Source: Saprospiraceae bacterium (GTDB lineage Bacteria > Bacteroidota > Bacteroidia > Chitinophagales > Saprospiraceae). Taken from it: DNA of 64,000 bases. A program made the position numbers and the translations under genes. The notes beneath the pieces are model-generated. The model was not told the DNA's origin and made no database searches. It saw only the letters and a list, made by a program, of their open reading frames with translations. Within the stretch, counting starts at the first letter, position 1. Every line of letters starts with the position of its first letter. The stretch is taken from contig JAHBTW010000015.1 in assembly GCA_019638385.1 (NCBI GenBank), forward strand, positions 1 through 64,000. Reading direction: 5' to 3'. Below, in pieces: positions 1 through 9,119 of the stretch.

Positions 1-18
1 GATAAAATTCTAAGAACA

Positions 19-60
19 GGGGCTGGAAGCTTTGCTTTCAGCCCCTTTCTTATTTCTTTT
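19..60 (+). terminator. Rho-independent terminator of a gene upstream of the window
   Basis: A 12-bp stem (19-30 pairing with 34-45, one G-T wobble) closes a 3-base loop and is followed by a T-rich run. It ends a plus-strand transcript that begins before the window, and it insulates the DUF192 gene that starts about 45 bases later. Confidence 0.75.
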
Positions 61-91
61 GTGGAGCTTTTTTGAATCAACCCAATAGTCT

Positions 92-637
92 ATGGCTTCC
101 AAAATTCAAAAGACAAACAGGAAGAGGATCAAAGCGAATAAAAAACGTGGCTCCTGGCTGTTGCTGTTGCTTTTCATCCCGATTATTGCAGGAGTTATTA
201 TTTCAATTATGCCCAAGCCTGTGTCAAAAATTTCCGGTCCTCAGTTTCGCAAAGAAGGAGAATTGCAGTTCCTGAGCGGCGAAAAGGGAAGCGTGCTGGC
301 TCGAGTTGATATTGAGTTAGCCGATGATGATCTGAGCAGAACAAGAGGGTTGATGTGGCGTAAAACGATGGAAGAAGATCAGGGGATGTTATTCATCATG
401 GAACAGACTGAAATGCAGTCTTTCTGGATGTTGAACACTTATATATCGTTGGACATTATCTTCGTTGATGAGGACTTAGAGATTGTAACCATCCGGCCGG
501 ATACGGAGCCGCAATCTTTAAAGCCTGTAGCTTCGAGTCAGGCAGCGCGATATGTGGTGGAAGTAAACGCAGGGTTTTGTGCTAAGTACGGCATTACACA
601 GGGCGATAGAATTGCATTCAATTTATTGCCCCAATAA
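92..637 (+). CDS. DUF192 domain protein, membrane-anchored
   Basis: The 181-residue protein has a basic N-terminus (1-20), one hydrophobic segment (about 21-40) and a DUF192 domain (about 60-175). Family hallmarks are visible: RTRGLMWR near 88-95, the FWMLNTYISLDIIFVD block and a C-terminal VNAG...GITQGDR block. The family is a small beta-barrel domain common in bacteria and archaea with no settled biochemical role; the N-terminal segment would place it in the periplasm, tethered to the inner membrane. It is a single-gene unit between two terminators. The ATG at 92 begins the basic region ahead of the membrane segment. Confidence 0.85.
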   Translation: MASKIQKTNRKRIKANKKRGSWLLLLLFIPIIAGVIISIMPKPVSKISGPQFRKEGELQFLSGEKGSVLARVDIELADDDLSRTRGLMWRKTMEEDQGMLFIMEQTEMQSFWMLNTYISLDIIFVDEDLEIVTIRPDTEPQSLKPVASSQAARYVVEVNAGFCAKYGITQGDRIAFNLLPQ

Positions 638-638
638 G

Positions 639-652
639 GGAGACCGGAGACC
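639..652 (+). repeat. Two-copy heptamer GGAGACC
   Basis: Two perfect abutting copies of a 7-base unit start one base after the stop codon of the DUF192 gene. By itself this could be chance. It is listed because larger period-7 arrays occur at 36.3, 45.8, 58.3 and 59.5 kb. Confidence 0.35.
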
Positions 653-667
653 TCAATAACACAAATG

Positions 668-703
668 AAAAAAGCCGCCTCCCATTCGGAAAGCGGCTTT
701 TTT
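668..703. terminator. Bidirectional rho-independent terminator
   Basis: The inverted repeat AAAAAAGCCGC / GCGGCTTTTTT (668-678 and 693-703) has A-tract and T-tract flanks. It can therefore stop transcription from both convergent neighbours, the DUF192 gene and the OmpA gene. Confidence 0.85.
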
Positions 704-748
704 AGAAGTAGTATCTTCTTCTTACTTAAAGCTTAAAGCGGAGTCAAA

Positions 749-2215
749 TTAATACCCATCTGAGTTAATTCCTGCAGGAGGATCCATTTCTACATCATCT
801 GCGCGGGCAGTGCGAAATTCAATCCTGCGATTCATATAGCTGGAAGAAACAGGAACCAGTGCATCTTCCTGCCCCTTGTATTGAATAACCAATCTTCCAC
901 GTGCAATAGAATGGTTGTTGACCAAATGATCCACCACTTCCTGAGCACGACGGTAAGACAAGCGCAGATTATGGCCTTCCGAAGCGGTTTGATCTGTATA
1001 GCCCGTTACTACAAGACGCAATTTAGCATTGGACTTCATCATGCGCGCCACTCCGGCTAAGGTACCGTAGTCGGAATATTTGATGGAATAGCTATCATTA
1101 GCAAAGTGAATCATGGGAAGAAACCACTCGGCCACGGCGCCGCCCGATTCGCTCGGATTGTAGTTTTGCAAAGCCTGATCAATCAATTCTTTAACGCGAT
1201 CTTCCGTTACGCCGCCACTTGACACCGGATTGACAACAACCCCTTCGCTGTTGATGGTTTCACCTGCACGGGGCGTGTAGTAAGGCTCCTTATCCAGGTG
1301 ATCGGGGATGCCGTCGCGGTCACTGTCCAAGACGCGTCCTTTGGTATCAACAATAGCGCCCGGAGGCGTATCCGGTTCTTCATCAAGAGCATCTACCACG
1401 CCGTCGCCATCAGAATCTTGCAGGAAGGCCTCCTGTTGCGATTTAATATTGGAGATATCATTGAGTACCATATCCAACGGATTGAGCCAGTATAACGGCT
1501 CTGAGGAGGTAGCCGCATTGCCGATGTTGAAGTTCAGCCGAAGGCTGGAATAATTGACAATATCGCGGAAAGGAGAGCGAATACCGGCCTCTAATTCAAT
1601 GCCGTCCACAAGGTCGGCACGACGACCGAAACCCATCATGGCAACGTGTTCGATGCCGATATTGGCTTTTTTGCTTAAGCGAAAAGACAAACCCGCCCCT
1701 GCGCCCATATGCGGGCTGATACCCCAATCCGTTAAATCGGGCATTCTTGGGCGAGGTTCGCTGCCTGCATCCCATTCGTTGGATTCGGTGCGGAAGTAAT
1801 TGACGCCGGCGCCGGCCATTACATACAAATTGGCTTTGCGCACTGACTTATCCCATCGTAGGGTATTCAGGCTGATGACACCGAGAAAGGTGCCGGAAAG
1901 CCAGATGTTATCGAATACGCGATCCGGGTCATAATTCGGGCCGATACCTTCGCCGTGGGCGGCGCCTCCCATGAAATCGGCGCGAAGAGAGAAAATGTAG
2001 TCGGTAGCTTTGCGAATGTGGAAGCCGCCGCCGAAGCCGGGCTTGTAGGGTACGTCGCCTGCTACGAAGAGGTGGCCGCCGTGCAGGCCGATCTCCCACA
2101 TGTTTTTGGGAGTGGCGCCTGGAGAGGCTTTTGCCTTCTTGTCGTCATCTTGTGCGTAAAGGCTTACGCACAGTAAAGGCAAGATTATTGCCGTTAAAGT
2201 CAAATTTTTAGTCAT
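749..2215 (-). CDS. OmpA-family outer membrane protein with TSP3-like repeats
   Basis: The start is placed at the ATG that begins a clean signal peptide (MTKNLTLT...CVSLYAQ, cut near 21), not the upstream in-frame ATG at 2260 or the TTG at 2284. About 488 residues follow: a predicted beta-barrel (about 40-260), two acidic DSDGDG / DSDRDG calcium-binding TSP3-like units, then a C-terminal OmpA peptidoglycan-binding domain with GYTD, LSYRRAQ and NRRIEF. The GYTD aspartate and the arginine in LSYRRA are the usual diaminopimelate contacts. Known family role: anchoring the outer membrane to peptidoglycan. The DNA upstream (2216-2437) holds its leader and promoter. Confidence 0.88.
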   Translation of the reverse strand: MTKNLTLTAIILPLLCVSLYAQDDDKKAKASPGATPKNMWEIGLHGGHLFVAGDVPYKPGFGGGFHIRKATDYIFSLRADFMGGAAHGEGIGPNYDPDRVFDNIWLSGTFLGVISLNTLRWDKSVRKANLYVMAGAGVNYFRTESNEWDAGSEPRPRMPDLTDWGISPHMGAGAGLSFRLSKKANIGIEHVAMMGFGRRADLVDGIELEAGIRSPFRDIVNYSSLRLNFNIGNAATSSEPLYWLNPLDMVLNDISNIKSQQEAFLQDSDGDGVVDALDEEPDTPPGAIVDTKGRVLDSDRDGIPDHLDKEPYYTPRAGETINSEGVVVNPVSSGGVTEDRVKELIDQALQNYNPSESGGAVAEWFLPMIHFANDSYSIKYSDYGTLAGVARMMKSNAKLRLVVTGYTDQTASEGHNLRLSYRRAQEVVDHLVNNHSIARGRLVIQYKGQEDALVPVSSSYMNRRIEFRTARADDVEMDPPAGINSDGY

Positions 2216-2312
2216 AATTGTAGGGATTATTGAGGGGAACAAAAATCGGTTTTTTCTCATAGTAAATCGGTTCTGACTTAGCAAAGAGACTCTTTTGTCT
2301 CACTTGACCGAA

Positions 2313-2343
2313 CAAAAATATTCTTTATTTTTACACGGAACAA
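2313..2343 (-). promoter_or_regulatory. Predicted Bacteroidota promoter of the OmpA gene
   Basis: On the minus strand a -7 element TATTTTTG (2320-2313) lies 20 bases downstream of a TTG (2343-2341), matching the Bacteroidota pattern TTG-N(about 20)-TAnnTTTG. The transcript would start near 2306, leaving about 90 bases of leader. Confidence 0.5.
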
Positions 2344-2437
2344 GTTTTTTTATATATAACACAAATTTTCCGTAGTGCGAGTAGATTTGTTGTAGGCGAT
2401 TTTCTTTGACGTAGGAGGCAATCTACTTGCTAAATTG

Positions 2438-3682
2438 TTATACATCGGCAGCAGGCACCAATTTTCTCAGGGCAATGTCTAATGCCCGTGCTGCGATGTG
2501 ACGATCAGAGGCATCGTGCTCAAACACCTCTTTAATGGCCTTCCGTATGGTCTCGGAAACGTCTTGAAAAATGGCTTCGTCCGTCAGCTCCACATCGGGT
2601 TGCATGAGGTAAGCAAACACGCGGGCCATGCCGCAGTTGGCGATGAAATCGGGAAGGAGCGCGGTATGGGCATCGGTAAAGTGGGCAGTAGGGCCGAAAA
2701 ACACATCGTCGTCCACAAAAGGTACGTTGGCGCCGCAGGAAACGACTTCGACGCCCCCGGCGATAAGCCTGTTGATTTGATCCCGGGAAATCAGCTTGGA
2801 TGCGGCGCCGGGCAAAAAGATGTCTGCGCCGATGTCCCATATCCGGGCATTCACCTCATCGAAGGGCAGCGTATCGGTTGCGTTCAATTTATTCCCGTTT
2901 TTGCTGTCAAACAGGCGCTTGACTTCCTCCAGCCCCAGCCCTTCTTCGCTGAGAATGCCGCCGTCGCGGTCTATGATCCCCACGATTTTTACCCCCTCAT
3001 TGGCCAGAAAACAGGCGGCGGCGGAGGCTACATTGCCCCAGCCCTGTATAACGGCTTTTTTGCCGGAAAGGGAATCGTTTTTGAAAATAGCATAATAGTG
3101 GCGTACAGATTCGGCTACGCCGTACCCGGTAATCAGGTCTGCCACCGCGTACTTTTGGGGGCTATCGGGCACATATCGGGGGTCTTCTACGATTTTGGAA
3201 CAACCATATCGTAGTTGGCCGATAATGCGGATTTTCTCGCCGTCGGAAGTTTTGAAATGACCGTTTACGATGCCTTCCTGCGGGTGCCACAAGCCCAATG
3301 CCTCCGTAATGGGCACTACGTCCTTGAGTTCATCCACGTTGAGGTCGCCGCCCGTGCCATAGTAGTGTTTGAGGATGGGAAGCGCCGCTTTGTACCAGCG
3401 GCGAAGCACGAGGTTTCTTCGGGGGTCGTTGGGGTCGAAATTGATGCCGGATTTGGCGCCTCCGATAGTCGGCCCTGCCACAGAAAACTTAATTTCCATG
3501 ACCTTGGCCAGAGATACTACCTCGTCGCGGGTTAGGCCGGCTCTCATGCGGGTACCGCCGCCTGCGGCGCCGTTGCGCAAGGAGTTGATGACAATCCAGC
3601 CCTCGGCGCCGGTTTCCGGATCGGCCCATTCAAATATGATTTCCGGTCGTTGCGCCTTGTACTTTTGTAGCAAATCTTTCAT
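2438..3682 (-). CDS. Glu/Leu/Phe/Val dehydrogenase family protein
   Basis: The 414-residue protein has the ELFV dehydrogenase layout: an N-terminal substrate domain with GGGTRM (41-46), catalytic-lysine motif GGAKSG (lysine about 77) and GGDLNVD (111-117), then an NAD(P)-binding Rossmann domain with GWGNVAS (214-220) and an acidic end of beta-2 (IIDRDGG). The family oxidatively deaminates an amino acid, most often glutamate, to the 2-oxo acid. GGAKSG replaces the commoner GGGKGG, so the substrate cannot be fixed from sequence. The ATG at 3682 gives the usual family length and lies just downstream of a TAnnTTTG box; a longer in-frame extension is not credible. It is divergent from the arginase-fold gene. 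Confidence 0.85.
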   Translation of the reverse strand: MKDLLQKYKAQRPEIIFEWADPETGAEGWIVINSLRNGAAGGGTRMRAGLTRDEVVSLAKVMEIKFSVAGPTIGGAKSGINFDPNDPRRNLVLRRWYKAALPILKHYYGTGGDLNVDELKDVVPITEALGLWHPQEGIVNGHFKTSDGEKIRIIGQLRYGCSKIVEDPRYVPDSPQKYAVADLITGYGVAESVRHYYAIFKNDSLSGKKAVIQGWGNVASAAACFLANEGVKIVGIIDRDGGILSEEGLGLEEVKRLFDSKNGNKLNATDTLPFDEVNARIWDIGADIFLPGAASKLISRDQINRLIAGGVEVVSCGANVPFVDDDVFFGPTAHFTDAHTALLPDFIANCGMARVFAYLMQPDVELTDEAIFQDVSETIRKAIKEVFEHDASDRHIAARALDIALRKLVPAADV

Positions 3683-3713
3683 CGTCGGTTTGATTGTGTT
3701 GGTTATGGCGGCG

Positions 3714-3721
3714 CAAAAGTA
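3714..3721 (-). promoter_or_regulatory. -7 element for the dehydrogenase gene
   Basis: TACTTTTG on the minus strand, followed by CGCC, gives a leader of about 25 bases. The same 10-base string (TACTTTTGCG) recurs upstream of the META lipoprotein gene and the WG-repeat gene. No good -33 box was found. Confidence 0.45.
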
Positions 3722-3819
3722 GTTAAGTTGAATTTCATATACGCTTCTTTTGCAAAACCGTGTATTACTAAATATTGCCGAAGCCAAAATGCGCATTTCC
3801 CAACTGCCCGCGAATTGCT

Positions 3820-3827
3820 TACATTTG
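3820..3827 (+). promoter_or_regulatory. -7 element for the arginase-fold gene
   Basis: TACATTTG matches TAnnTTTG and lies 19 bases before the ATG. A second candidate, TAATTTTG, sits at 3835-3842. The -33 region is weak. Confidence 0.45.
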
Positions 3828-3846
3828 GCCCCGATAATTTTGCACC

Positions 3847-4953
3847 ATGCTTCAAAATTGGATTCAACCGGTTGACCCGGATATTTTTTTGGAAGATGTA
3901 CGGCCGGATGCGTCGGTTTTCGGAAATTCCATTTTGCATTACGGATCGGATACAACGGACTTGAAGGAAGTACAAATTGCTTTGGTGGGAATCGGCGATG
4001 CAGATACGAATGCAGTGCGGGAGGCGCTGTACAGGATGAGTTTTCCATTTGAAGGATTGACCGTAGCCGACCTCGGCAACATGCGTCGGAATGACAACGG
4101 CTTTCTGGTGGCGCCCATTCGGGAACTGATTGACAGTAAAATATTTCCGATTCTGATCGGGCGTCATCCTGCCAATGTTCAGGCCCAGTACAAAGCGTTT
4201 CTCAGCCTTCAGCCCTGGATCAATTTGGTGGTAACGGATGAGCGTTTGCATATCAATGAAGGAGATGGCGCCGATCCCGAAGCATTTCTGAACGAAATCC
4301 TCCTGCGCAAAGAATCCAAGTTGTTTCATTTCGGCTTGATCGGGAGCCAAACGCATTTGATGCCGCCGGAGCGATTCAGGTATTTGGAAGATCGCTATTT
4401 TGATTCCATTCGGTTGGGAGCAGCTCGCGCCGATTTTGCCTCCATCGAACCGGTTATCCGCGATGCCGATTTGTTTGTGTTAAATATTGCAGCATTGCGT
4501 CAATCGGACGCGCCGGGCCAGGACGCGCCGGGACCGAGCGGGTTCACGGTAGAGGAAGCCTGTCAACTCAGCCGGTACGCAGGTATGAGCGACAAACTCA
4601 AGTCCTTTGGCGTATATGGATTTCAGGCGGAATGGGACATGCGGCGGCAAACTGCACAGGCAGTAGCTCAAATGATTTGGTACTGCATAGAAGGTTTTTA
4701 CAACCGAAAACAGGATTTCCCTGCCTCCACCGACGGCTTGGTAGAATATGTGGTGGACATGAAAGACCTGGATCAGCCCTTGGTATTTTGGAAAAGCAAT
4801 AAAAGCGGAAGATGGTGGATGCAGTTGGCAGAAAAAGCCGGTCGCAAATTGCAGCGACATCGTTTAGTGCCTTGTGCTTATAGCGATTACAAAATGGCTT
4901 GCCGCAACGAATTGCCCGACAGGCTCCTGCACGCTTTGCGCAGGTTTGCCTAA
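3847..4953 (+). CDS. Arginase/formimidoylglutamase-fold protein lacking metal ligands
   Basis: The 368-residue protein resembles Bacteroidota formimidoylglutamase/arginase-like proteins in length and overall pattern: an N-terminal alpha/beta segment (ALVGIG, 45-50), a late D-A-P-G segment, GFTVEEACQLSRYAG and a C-terminal cap. Active members need two manganese ions bound through GGxH, DAHxD and SxDxDxxDP. Here the equivalents read GRHPAN (105-110), TDERLHIN (130-137) and LNIAALRQSDAPG (212-224), so most ligands are absent. It is probably a catalytically dead paralogue with a binding or regulatory role. The divergent amino-acid dehydrogenase hints at glutamate or histidine metabolism. The gene overlaps the end of murF by 4 bases. 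Confidence 0.75.
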   Translation: MLQNWIQPVDPDIFLEDVRPDASVFGNSILHYGSDTTDLKEVQIALVGIGDADTNAVREALYRMSFPFEGLTVADLGNMRRNDNGFLVAPIRELIDSKIFPILIGRHPANVQAQYKAFLSLQPWINLVVTDERLHINEGDGADPEAFLNEILLRKESKLFHFGLIGSQTHLMPPERFRYLEDRYFDSIRLGAARADFASIEPVIRDADLFVLNIAALRQSDAPGQDAPGPSGFTVEEACQLSRYAGMSDKLKSFGVYGFQAEWDMRRQTAQAVAQMIWYCIEGFYNRKQDFPASTDGLVEYVVDMKDLDQPLVFWKSNKSGRWWMQLAEKAGRKLQRHRLVPCAYSDYKMACRNELPDRLLHALRRFA

Positions 4954-6266
4954 TTTTTTTCCGTCAGCAATTGCTCCATTTTCATTCCCCGTGATCCTTT
5001 TATCAGAAAATGAACGCCTTCAAATGCTTGCGTCTGTAGCCATTCAGAAAGCAATTCTACATTCGGAAAGTGCAAAAGGCCCACTTGTTGTGCCGCATCG
5101 GCAAAAAGAGGACCTGTTAAAATAACATGGTTGAAGCCTTGAGCTGCGGCTAATGTTGCAATTTTCTGGTGCTCATCGGCAGTGTATTCACCGAGTTCGA
5201 GCATATCGCCCAAAATAGCTACTTTATGCAGCGCGGGCATCCGGGCGAAATTGAGTATGGCTTCCCGCACACTACTGGGGTTGGCATTGTAAGCGTCTAA
5301 AATGTAAGTATTGCTGCCTCGCGTCAGGAGTTGTGAGCGCATGTTCTCGGGGATATAGGCTTCAATGGCCGATTGTATCCTTGCAATAGGTACCTGGAAA
5401 TGACATCCCAGCGCAATAGCGCTTGCGATATTTCCAAAATTGTAAGCCCCGATCAGCCGACTGTGGATGTTGATCATATTTCGCTCGCCATCGCTGAATG
5501 CGACCTGAACGAAAGGCTGTTCTCCGGTTAATGCTATCGGAATAAAATCCCCGGCTTCAGATGGCGCCGGTTGTGTGCGGCCATAGAATACTTTCCTTGC
5601 TACGGGCTGAGCCAGCGCTTCCAGAAAATCCTCATCGCTGTTGACAAAAGCGGTTCCATCACATTGGGCCAGATAACGGTATAATTCTGATTTTCCTTTC
5701 TTTACGCCTTCTATGCCGCCGAAACCTTCTAAGTGCGCTTTCCCGATATTGGTAATCAGCCCGTACGTAGGTTCTGCAATACGGCACAGCGCATCAATTT
5801 CCCCCTGATGATTGGCGCCCATTTCGATGACGGCTATTGCTGTATCCTGCGGCATAGCCAGCAGTGTGAGCGGTACGCCAATGTGATTGTTGAGATTCCC
5901 CTGTGTGAAGTGTATGCGAAAATGGCTGCCCAATACACTGGCTGCCAGTTCTTTGGTGGTGGTTTTGCCGTTGCTGCCGGTAATGGCGATTACCGGAATA
6001 TCGAATTGGCGCCGATGCTGCCGGGCAAGGTCTTGTAAGGTAGTCAGCACATCGGGTACCTGAATATGGCCCGGTTTATCGCGGAGCGTTGCATCATCTA
6101 CGATACAATAGGTCGCTCCTTGTTCGAGTGCGGCGGCGGCAAAATGGTTGCCGTTAAATGTATCGCCGCGGAGGGCAAAAAAAAGACAGCCGGGTACGAT
6201 GCGACGGGAATCGGTCACGACTACCGGATGTCGGAGAAATATGGCGTATAAATCAGCAGTGTTCAT
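4950..6266 (-). CDS. murF: UDP-N-acetylmuramoyl-tripeptide--D-alanyl-D-alanine ligase
   Basis: This cytoplasmic Mur ligase adds D-Ala-D-Ala to UDP-MurNAc-tripeptide, the last soluble step of peptidoglycan precursor synthesis. At 438 residues it has normal family length. Visible signatures are the N-terminal DSRRIVPGCLFFALRGD block (19-35), the ATP P-loop TGSNGKTTTKE (96-106), NNHIGVPLTLL and the EMGANHQGEI metal/substrate segment, plus the C-terminal DAYNANPSS motif. It stands apart from the usual mur/fts cluster, next to gldJ, and is separated from it by a terminator. Confidence 0.95.
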   Translation of the reverse strand: MNTADLYAIFLRHPVVVTDSRRIVPGCLFFALRGDTFNGNHFAAAALEQGATYCIVDDATLRDKPGHIQVPDVLTTLQDLARQHRRQFDIPVIAITGSNGKTTTKELAASVLGSHFRIHFTQGNLNNHIGVPLTLLAMPQDTAIAVIEMGANHQGEIDALCRIAEPTYGLITNIGKAHLEGFGGIEGVKKGKSELYRYLAQCDGTAFVNSDEDFLEALAQPVARKVFYGRTQPAPSEAGDFIPIALTGEQPFVQVAFSDGERNMINIHSRLIGAYNFGNIASAIALGCHFQVPIARIQSAIEAYIPENMRSQLLTRGSNTYILDAYNANPSSVREAILNFARMPALHKVAILGDMLELGEYTADEHQKIATLAAAQGFNHVILTGPLFADAAQQVGLLHFPNVELLSEWLQTQAFEGVHFLIKGSRGMKMEQLLTEKN

Positions 6267-6279
6267 ATAAAATTAAAAT

Positions 6280-6308
6280 GAGCCGTTCCCTTTGGAAGAG
6301 AACGGCTC
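6280..6308 (-). terminator. Rho-independent terminator of gldJ
   Basis: Nine-base arms GAGCCGTTC / GAACGGCTC pair across an 11-base loop. On the minus strand a T-rich stretch (ATTTTAATTTTAT) follows, just before the murF start codon, so gldJ transcription should end before murF. Confidence 0.7.
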
Positions 6309-6338
6309 AAGTGTGCGTTTATCCAGCTATACAGAAGA

Positions 6339-7841
6339 TTACTTGAAAGTGCGTTTCACCGGCTTGCGGCGGGTTTTGAATTGGTGGCCGCCGGGTTCTT
6401 CATTTCCGGTCGGGCTACCGGTGCGCGTCATGGCGCAACGGAAGCCGATGGTACGATCCGCGTTGGCTTCATGCTTGTAGCGACGCGCGCCGGGCGTGAG
6501 CCAGAATGCGCGGTCGGCCCAGCTTCCGCCTTTGATTACGCGCGTTTCATCACTTACTAAGGTAGAAGCGCCAAAATCGTAATATGCCTGCGATTCCTGG
6601 TCGCCGTCCATGTAGTCAAGTACTTTGGCGCGCTTGTAGTTGTCGCGGGTAGCAGCTTTGTCTTCCGGCACTTCTTGATAACGAAGGCGTCCGAGGCTGT
6701 CTTTCTCTACCGGCATGCCGTTTTCATCTATTATTTTTTCCATGAATACATTGCCCCGGTAAGGGTTGAGGTCATGGTTTTGGGCGTCGCTCAAAGTAAT
6801 GCTGGTGAGCGGGCGATACACGTCGGCAGTCCACTCGCTTACATTGCCTGCCATGTTATATAATCCAAAATCGTTGGGCATGTAAGAACGAACCGGGGCA
6901 GTGGGGCAAGCTTTATCGTTGAGTTTACCGGCCATACCCATGTAGTCGCCACCGCTTTTCTTAAAGTTGGCAAGGATAGTACCTTGGTATTTGTTGCGTT
7001 TTTGGTAACGAACGGTATTGCCGTTCCAGGGATACATTCTGCGGTCAGAGATGCGCTCGTCTTGCGTTGTAGTTTGGTTGCCCTGAAGCGCCAATGCCGC
7101 ATATTCCCATTCTGCTTCGGTGGGCAGACGATAGGCGGGCAACAATATGCCGTCTTCAAAACGCACCCCGCGTTCGCCGCCGGTTTGGAGATCTTTGAGG
7201 TTTTTGCGCACCTTACCGGTGTACTGACCTACCAGATAAGCCTCGGTATTGAAGTTGTCTTCATCCTTTTGTTCCGTGTTGACATTGAGAACGCCTCGTT
7301 GTACTAAGATCATCTCATTGACACGATCTGTACGCCACTTGCTATACTCATTGGCCTGATTCCAGTTTACGCCCACTACAGGGTAGTCATCGTAAGCCGG
7401 GTGGCGGAAATAGGTTTCCACCATAGGCTCGTTGTACGACAGTTCATCCCGCCACACCAAGGTGTCGGGGAGTGCAGCCAGTACCACTTCCGGGTAGGTC
7501 TCGTTATAGACGCGCTGGAGCCAGAAGAGGTACTCGCGATAGTCTATGTTGGATACCTCCGTCTCGTCCATGTAAAAGGACATGACGGTGACACGGCGGG
7601 GGATGTTGTTCCAATCGCGGGTAACATCCTCTTCCGTAATACCCATTGTAAAGGTACCGCCTTCAATCAACACGAGGTTCGGGCCGTTTACCTGGCCTTC
7701 ATATTGCAGCTTTTCAAAGCCGCCCCACTTCGTGTCGTTGTAATTCCACCCCGTTGTACTCGAGGAATCTTTGCTGCGGCAGGAGGCAAGCAAAAATGCA
7801 GCAGCCATGATGATGGCGCCAGACTTCAACAGTTTTTTCAT
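6339..7841 (-). CDS. gldJ: Gliding motility/T9SS lipoprotein GldJ
   Basis: The 500-residue lipoprotein has a signal peptide ending in the lipobox LLASC (Cys21), the GldJ-type N-terminal segment TGWNYND (30-36), and a formylglycine-generating-enzyme-like (FGE-sulfatase) domain running from about residue 57 (IEGGTFTMG) to the RVIKGGSWADRAFW and TIGFRCA blocks. Family knowledge: GldJ is an outer-membrane lipoprotein needed for type IX secretion and gliding, and it stabilises GldK. The N-terminal motif and close linkage to porU and porV favour GldJ over GldK. It is transcribed alone from a promoter at about 7880. Confidence 0.88.
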   Translation of the reverse strand: MKKLLKSGAIIMAAAFLLASCRSKDSSSTTGWNYNDTKWGGFEKLQYEGQVNGPNLVLIEGGTFTMGITEEDVTRDWNNIPRRVTVMSFYMDETEVSNIDYREYLFWLQRVYNETYPEVVLAALPDTLVWRDELSYNEPMVETYFRHPAYDDYPVVGVNWNQANEYSKWRTDRVNEMILVQRGVLNVNTEQKDEDNFNTEAYLVGQYTGKVRKNLKDLQTGGERGVRFEDGILLPAYRLPTEAEWEYAALALQGNQTTTQDERISDRRMYPWNGNTVRYQKRNKYQGTILANFKKSGGDYMGMAGKLNDKACPTAPVRSYMPNDFGLYNMAGNVSEWTADVYRPLTSITLSDAQNHDLNPYRGNVFMEKIIDENGMPVEKDSLGRLRYQEVPEDKAATRDNYKRAKVLDYMDGDQESQAYYDFGASTLVSDETRVIKGGSWADRAFWLTPGARRYKHEANADRTIGFRCAMTRTGSPTGNEEPGGHQFKTRRKPVKRTFK

Positions 7842-7875
7842 TCCTTTAGAAAGTTTGTTTTTGGAAAACGACCGA

Positions 7876-7903
7876 CAAATATAGACAAATTCCGGTTTTA
7901 CAA
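7876..7903 (-). promoter_or_regulatory. Predicted promoter of gldJ
   Basis: The minus strand carries TATATTTG (7883-7876) preceded at 17 bases by TTG (7903-7901), a good match to the Bacteroidota promoter. The expected start near 7869 leaves a leader of about 28 bases. Confidence 0.55.
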
Positions 7904-7959
7904 TCCAAGCACTTTGTGTCGCTGTTCAATACTTTAACATTTAGCCGCTCAAAGTACTC

Positions 7960-8985
7960 TTAGCGAAACATCTTAAAGCAATCATTTAAGTCCGGTTTTT
8001 TACGCCGGCGCAACTCGCGGCTATCGCCGAGATTGATGGCAAAAGAAATTTCGTGCGTGCCGCCTGCGCCTGCGTTGGACAGTGCGGATAGCGTCATATC
8101 ATAGCTGTATCCGATTCGCAGCACTCCATACCGAACACCTCCCATCAAAATTGCTGCATCTGCGTTGCCGAATGTATGCCTCAGCCAGGCGCCTGCAAAA
8201 ACTTTTCCGAATCCGGCATACAGGCCGCCGTTGAGCTGAGCGAAATCGCCCTGTTTCATAAATAGGACATTCGGGGATAGGAACGCCTCCCCCGAACCGT
8301 TATTGTTTGTTAATAAGGGAATTTCAAAGCCGGCCTGCACGGCAAGCCGCAGCGGAACGCCGGTGTAAAGATTAGGATTGATCTTCAAAAAACTGACATC
8401 GGGCGAGTTGAGGTGTTGGAGCGAAACCCCTGCGTGAAAACGGGAATTGAAGATTAAAAGACCGGCGGATACGTCGAGGGTACTGTTGTTGAAACGGTCC
8501 GGCGGGATTTCCGAGCCGGGGTTGGGATTTCCGGCGCCGTCGGTTCCGCCGTTGATCGGATTGAGCTGATCGCCAAACAGGAGCGCATTCCAGTCAATGC
8601 GGGTTTGCAGCAGCCCGGCCTGTACGCCGAGCCGAAAAAAAAGCCGTTCGGCAGCTTGTATCTGATAGCTGTATGCGGCGGCGGCGTTGGTGGTGCGGTA
8701 GATGCCGTTGCCGGCGTTGTCGCTGAGTATGGTCAGTCCAAAACCGCTGTTCATGCCGTCAATCCACTGCTCGTAGGCAGCGGCGTAAGTGGTGTAGGCA
8801 TTGGGCCATCCCGGCCATTGGTTGCGGTAGTTGAGCGTAAGGCGCGGAGCAAACGCCGAACCGGCAAAGGCGGGGTTCATTTGCATAGGGGCGGCATAAA
8901 ACTGGCTGAACACCGGGTCTTGTGCTTGCAGCGATGCAGCGTACAGCAATCCTATACAGGCAATATGTAGAAAGCGTAGAGACAT
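7960..8985 (-). CDS. PorP/SprF family type IX secretion outer membrane protein
   Basis: The 341-residue protein has a signal peptide (cut after about residue 21) and the family signature DPVFSQFYAAP..MNPAFAG directly after it. The rest is a beta-barrel pattern with repeated aromatic-glycine strands and an IGYSYDMTLS..LSNAGAGGTHEI C-terminal block. PorP/SprF proteins are outer-membrane components of T9SS, and SprF-type members serve export of particular substrates. The gene is divergent from porU and 118 bases upstream of gldJ. Which paralogue it is (PorP proper or a SprF-like copy) cannot be told here. Confidence 0.88.
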   Translation of the reverse strand: MSLRFLHIACIGLLYAASLQAQDPVFSQFYAAPMQMNPAFAGSAFAPRLTLNYRNQWPGWPNAYTTYAAAYEQWIDGMNSGFGLTILSDNAGNGIYRTTNAAAAYSYQIQAAERLFFRLGVQAGLLQTRIDWNALLFGDQLNPINGGTDGAGNPNPGSEIPPDRFNNSTLDVSAGLLIFNSRFHAGVSLQHLNSPDVSFLKINPNLYTGVPLRLAVQAGFEIPLLTNNNGSGEAFLSPNVLFMKQGDFAQLNGGLYAGFGKVFAGAWLRHTFGNADAAILMGGVRYGVLRIGYSYDMTLSALSNAGAGGTHEISFAINLGDSRELRRRKKPDLNDCFKMFR

Positions 8986-9119
8986 ATACTATAATGTGCG
9001 TTGAGAAAACCGGATATTTGAGGCGTTGTTAACTGGCAATACATCCGAAATGACTAACGTTTCCTTTCGGAGTTTCCGTGTTACTCTTAACACCTGCCGC
9101 GCAATTTAAAACTAAGGTC

